A stretch of DNA of 64,000 nt. Source: Cepaea nemoralis (Eukaryota; Mollusca; Gastropoda; Stylommatophora; Helicidae). Below the pieces are notes generated by a model that worked only from the letters and a program-made list of their open reading frames with translations, made no database searches and was not told where the DNA came from. The DNA lies in NCBI GenBank assembly GCA_014155875.1, contig JACEFZ010027752.1, positions 719,501 to 783,500 of the forward strand, in the 5' to 3' direction. Below are positions 39,201 through 45,200 of the stretch, piece by piece. The stretch's first letter is position 1. Each line of letters starts with the position of its first letter. The translations under genes were made by a program, and so were the position numbers.

Positions 39201-42200
39201 TTCTGTGGTTTGTTTTGACAATCTGTGGTTGCAGATGCCGTTGATTTCACAGTACTTTTCTGCTGAGTGTTCTTAACCAGGTTTATACTTTGGTTGTAGT
39301 ATTCGCGGCATTTTTCCAGTAAGTTTTTGATAGGTTCTGTTTTGTGTTCTTCTAAATATTTTTCGCATTCGGCTGGTAGTGTTGCTTTAAGTTTTTCCAT
39401 TAATAAGAATTGTATTACTCCTTGATTGTTGTCTGAATGTTTAATTACCATTATTAGTTTTCTGAAAGATTCTTCTAATTCACTTATATACTGGGTGAAT
39501 GACTTGTCTGTGGCTGGTTTCACATTTTGTATTTCTACGTTTAGAGTCTCACAAGAGGTTGGACAGTGTTTTAATATGTTTGTCTTATGATATTCATAGT
39601 TTGTACTTGACCTATCTGGTATGAACTCTTGTAGTTTTTTATACTTCAATGGTACGTATGTGTTGTACCATAAGTACCAAAAATCTTTTGGGATTTTGTA
39701 TTCTTGCATTTTCTTTTCAAATTTCTGTAGCCAATCACGTATTAACTCAGGTTGTCTATTACAATTTGCTTTGTCTTGTGCACGTGTCTCATCGAAAAAG
39801 TCATGCACATTTTTGTGATGCTTTGTGCCCCACAACTGTAATTTGTATTCCTCCTCCCACATTTTCTGTTAATTAATATTTAAATGTACAAATGATGATA
39901 TCTATTCAAGCAAATCAAAGAATGCAGATTTGGGTACTTAGCAATCAAAATTAATCAACTTATCTTTCTCTGCTGACTACTCGAACGCTTGATGTACAGG
40001 AACGTAATTCTCGTGTTGGTTACGGCTGACCTGGTCTGGTTACGTCGGTCGCTTTGTAGAATTGAAACCTGCTGTGGAAAGAAATGATGTTATTTTCGTT
40101 CTGACTTTGTTAACAAATCTTCAATTTATACAAAATTATGACTTAATCTTCTTCTTCTTCACAAAAGTAGTGTTCTTTTGTGCGTTCTACATGAGCATGT
40201 GGTTCATGTGTACTTCTGACACCATTATACCTGTCAGAGTCCTACTTAGTAGCTCTGTCTAGCTCGCTGGACTTTGACAGGCAAATTACAACATCTACAA
40301 CACATCTACTAAGAACACATGAATGCAATCGGAAACTGGCAGGAGCTATCTCCTGAACAATCATTTATTACAATATATATTACAGGCTGACAACATAGTC
40401 GCACTTCACGCTCAAACAATCGTTCACCACTAACAGCCACGCGCTAGCTCACAATGGCGATCTTTACACTGTCGCCCGCATGATCATTCACAATCACAAC
40501 TTCACATCATCCCGCACATATCACAATTAGCACATTCCTCGAATATCACTACACAACGTTCATCTCCATATATCCGTCACAACCACTATCGTTCTATCGT
40601 TCTAGCGTTCTCTAGATCTCCACACGTCCGTCTCTATTCGCTGCCTCACACACACTGCCTCTCTCCTGGTTGACCTTCCCACATCACGTGGCTCTATTCA
40701 CGGGATTCTTGCCTGACCGTCCGCTAGCCAAGCCGTGGCGTCTCTTACTGCCCTTTACCTCAGTCATGCTTACCCTGACTCTCGCTTACATACCGGCACT
40801 TACATTCTTCCTTACATATGTCATATAAGACCATGACAATGATCAAGTTCTTGTTTTCTGTAGCCACAACTGTCACTGTGTTATTTATGATAAAGTACTT
40901 GTGGGGAAAAAAATAACACACTTGCTTTGGATCTGCGATGTGTTAAAACGATCACATATGTGTAGGCCTGTGTGCACAGAGGAGAGGATGTCCAGTCCCT
41001 CCTATAATGAGTGAAGGTATCAGTCTCTCACATGACCATGCTCATGTCTGTGCAACTTCATAACCTTACCTGCCCCTGCTCTTTCTCTTTCCCCTCCCCC
41101 CTCCAACCTCTTCTTATAAAGAAGATATATTTTTTTTCCATTTAACCACTTAGGAGAGTCTTCCCATGTTGGACAGCTCAATGGATAATAACCATGCAAA
41201 GAGAGACACGAACCTGCTGCTTTGTAGATAGACTGGGGGAAGGCTAGGAAAGCCAACCTGAAATAAATACTTGTTGGAGTCTGATGTACTGAGCCACAGG
41301 CTTGATGAGACAGTGTAACTCAATTCACTTGTTTATGAACCAAGTCTGATATTTCTTTTCTGTCACACATTTCTATGCGGACACTTAGGGATGCTGCCTG
41401 TACGATGGACCGCACCTGAAGCTCTCAAAGATGGCATTTACTCATCAAAGTCAGACATCTGGTCATACGGTGTACTAGTTTTTGAGATTGTCACGTTTGG
41501 TAGTTTCCCCTACCAGGGCCTGTCCAATAAGGAGGTCATCGACTATGTGTCCAAGGGAAACCAGCTCATGTTGCCAGAGAAGTGTCCTGATGCCTTGTAA
41601 GTTTGCTGGTTGTTTGTTGCCTGGTTGGGTTTATTCTTCTCATATTTGTACTGCTACCACTACTTCTTCTTCCTCTTTAACTTTTGATTCTCCTTTTCCT
41701 TATGCTCCTTTTGTTTCTCTTCCTCATCCTCCTTTTTCTACTCCTCCTTCTATTTCTCCTCCTCTTCCTTTTCCTACTGCTCCTTTTATTTCTCCTCCTC
41801 CTCCTTTTTCTACTGCTCTTTTTATTTCTCCTCCTCCTCCTTTTTCTACTGCTCCTTCTATTTCTCCTCCTCCTTTTCCTACTGCTCCTTCTGTATCTCC
41901 TCCTCCTTTTCCCAGTGCTCTTTCTTCCGTTCCTCCTTATTCATCTTTCTCCTCCTCACTCAGATTTCCACATTAATAACTTGCAATGGAGGTCAGCATG
42001 GCTGAATGGGTAAGAGCCCTGGCTCTTAAACTGTTGGTGTGCTGATGGCAAGGTAGTAGGTTCGACCCTTACACCGGACAATTGGTCCAAAATGTTGAGT
42101 TCTTGTCCTTGACTTGGGGATGTAAATTACAAGTACTCAGAAGTCTACATGAAAATATATATATATATGGAATAGACCAAGTCACGAGACTGCTGAACGC

Positions 42201-45200
42201 AATATACGATACTGGAGATATACCTCCTGAATTGTGTAATTCTATATTTATTGCAATCCTGAAGAAATCAGGAGCCATGGAATGCGATCAACATAGAACA
42301 ATTAGTATAATGAGCCACATCATGAAGATTCTGCTGAGAATTATCACGCAAAGAGTTAGGAAGAAAATACAACCCGAAATAGGAGAAGAACAATGTGGGT
42401 TTGTAGAAGGCAAGGGCACAGTAAATGCTGTGTATATACTGAGAGCAGTAATTGAACGTTCTATAGAAGTAAACTAAAGATCTATATCTTTGCTTTATTG
42501 ACTACACAAAGACTTTCGATAAAGTGAGACATGTCGACATGATAAGGATGCTTGAAGATCTAGAAATTGATGGAAAAGACCTTAGACTTGTAAAAAACAT
42601 ATATTGGAAACAACAAGCTGCCATCAGAATTGATAATGATGTAGACCAATATCAGCCTATTAAAAGAGGTGTGAGACAGGGATGTGTAGATGTGTAATGT
42701 CTCTGGATCTTTTTTCCCTGTACAGTGACAATATATTCAGAAATATAGAAGATATGCAAGGAATCAACATTGGGGGACGATACATCAATAACATTAGATA
42801 TGCAGATGATACAGTCTTGATTGCAGACAATGAACAAGACCTGCAAAATTTAGTAGATGCGGTTGTTGCACACAGTGAACAACTAGGGTTAGAACTGAAT
42901 ATTAAGAAGACACAGATTATGGTCGTCACTGGGAAGATGGAAATACCACAATGTTATATATGAGTAGATAGGCATATTCTTAAACAAGTGAATTGATACT
43001 GTTATCTCGGCACAGTCATAACATCTGATGGGAGATGCCTTGAAGAGATTAGAACAAGAATTGCCATTGCGAAGGTAGCCTTTTACAAAATGAAAAATAT
43101 ACTGACCAATAAAAAAGATATCACTTGAAACGAGAAAAAGAGTGTTGAGGTGCTACATAGAACCTATACTTTTGTATGGATGTGAAGCGTGGACAATAAG
43201 CAGTCAAGCTGAAAAACAGCTGATGGCTGTGGAAAAGTGGTTTCTGAAGAAAATGCAAAGAATACCATGGACAGACAGAAAAACCAATGAGCAAGTCCTT
43301 CAAGAAACAAATGAAGATCGTAAACTTATTAGAGTCATTAGATATAGACAGTCACAATTTTTTGGGCATGTTATGAGAAGAAATGACTTGGAGAACTTAG
43401 TGACAACTAGCAAGATCGAAGGGAAGAGACCAAGGGGAAGACCAAGAAGTAAATACCTGGATGGCTTGGCCACATGGCATGGTTGAGACAGGAACACAGA
43501 GCTGATCCACGACTCTGGTGATCGAATGAGATTGCAGAACATGACCGCCCACGCTTACCGGTACGGCACATGATGGATGGATATATATATATATACTAGA
43601 CGACCCAGCCCGGCTTTGCCCAGCAACTGGCGAGGAGCATCTCATTTAATTCATATTCAGCCTCTGTTCCCGTTCCCGTTCCCTAAAATTAAAAATTGAT
43701 TTTAAACTAACTAACTATTTCAGTTGCATCCACGCGAGTGAGAACAACAACTGTTCCTAATTAATTTCTGGTTTAATCAGAGAGTGAGTTCCCTTGCAGC
43801 AAGATGGTGGAACATTTATTCGTCTGTTTCTAAAGCTCGTGCCATTTTCTTTCGTGCTGGAGGAAAAATTTTTGATTTTAAATTAAATAACCATGCCAGT
43901 TGGCTGCGTGGGAATGAGAAGAACATCTGCAGAAAATTTCATCTCAATCGGATGGACCATTCAGGAACACATAAAGGACACACTAAGAAAGACACATTCT
44001 CTTTTATTTATATATATATATAATATGAAGAAATCAATGTAACAAGAAGAGATAAGATCAGAAATGAAGAAAGCAGGACTAAAGTGGAGGTTATAGTTGC
44101 ACTAGATTTTATTAGAATGCAGCAAGTCAGATGATTTGGCCATGCAAGTAGGTTACCAACTAACAGTATACCACAACAAGGAATGATGTACAGACCAGAT
44201 GGAAGCAGTGGAAGAGGCCGACCACGTAAACGATGGACGCAGGGAATAACAGAGTCCATGGTAATATCGATACATGAAGCTCATAAGTGGGCTGTCTCCC
44301 GCTGTTTATATTTCACCTCGACACACCGCAAGGTACAAGAGGAACATGATGAGATGAGATGAAACCAAAGATCACTGTTTGTCTCTTTCTGACAGATGTG
44401 TATAATGTTTATAAAGTATTTACCATTAATTAGTAAATATCACTTGTTCATTAACATCTCATTTCTGCTCTTTTCTTTGTAATGTTCTCCATTGACTCTC
44501 TTCTCATCATATGATCAAAGAACAATGTGTCTTTTTTATAGTTGTGTATAATGTTTATAAAGTATTTACAATTACTTAGTACAGTGCAAACTGCTTAAGG
44601 CGATCTTGGATGTGGCAAATTTCTGTTGCGAAGAACAATATTGTATTATACGTGTAAATGCATTACTATATACTTGAACTCTTATAAGAGGAATTTCTGA
44701 TAAGAAGAACTATTTCTAGCGTTCCTGGTGAGTTCGCATTATCAGGTCTGCACTGTAAATATTGCTTGTTCATGAACATGTCATTTCTGTTCTTTCCTTT
44801 GTAATGTTCTCCATTGCTTCTCTTTATATCATATGACCAAAGAACACTGTGTTTCTCTTTCTTATAGGTGTGTATAATGTTTATAAAGTATTTACGATTA
44901 CTGATTAAATATTGCTTTTTTTTCTTTCCTTCAAAATGTATAGAAAATCCTTTATCCACTGGTGCATGTCTGTGGATTCTGGATACAGGCCAGACCTGGA
45001 TGATATCCTCAGCTATCTCAACTACAGTCCTGCATTTCTGACTCCATGCCTTGACGTCCCCACCACAAGTGTGGTTCACGAGGATACAGGTTCTCTTGAG
45101 ATGCATTTGCCAGTTTCAGCTAATCAGAGCACAGTCACGCCAGGTCCCCCAACATCTATCCTTCACTCAAGTCAAAGAAGCCACGGCTGGCAGGAAAAAT

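Larger units (their letters stand above)
35508..40838 (-). mobile_element. LTR retrotransposon, Gag-Pro only, complete ends
   Basis: Two 607-bp LTRs (35508-36114 and 40232-40838) start TGTCAG, end CATGACA and look identical. The 5-bp target duplication ATGAT lies at 35503-35507 and 40839-40843. On the minus strand the right LTR is the 5' LTR. A primer-binding site TGGTGTCAGAAGT (40212-40224) matches the 3' end of animal tRNA-Leu, and a purine tract GCGGGGGGAGAA (36115-36126) abuts the 3' LTR. One long frame encodes Gag and protease. The remaining 1.66 kb before the 3' LTR is too short for reverse transcriptase, RNase H and integrase, and none is seen. Confidence 0.93.

Noticed and set aside
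41684..42013. Leu-rich 109-codon frame resembling membrane segments
   Set aside because: Pyrimidine-rich low-complexity repeat read in one frame.
41988..42080. A true tRNA gene
   Set aside because: A and B boxes are present, but the sequence does not fold into a complete cloverleaf by eye and the head recurs in front of a shared SINE body elsewhere.
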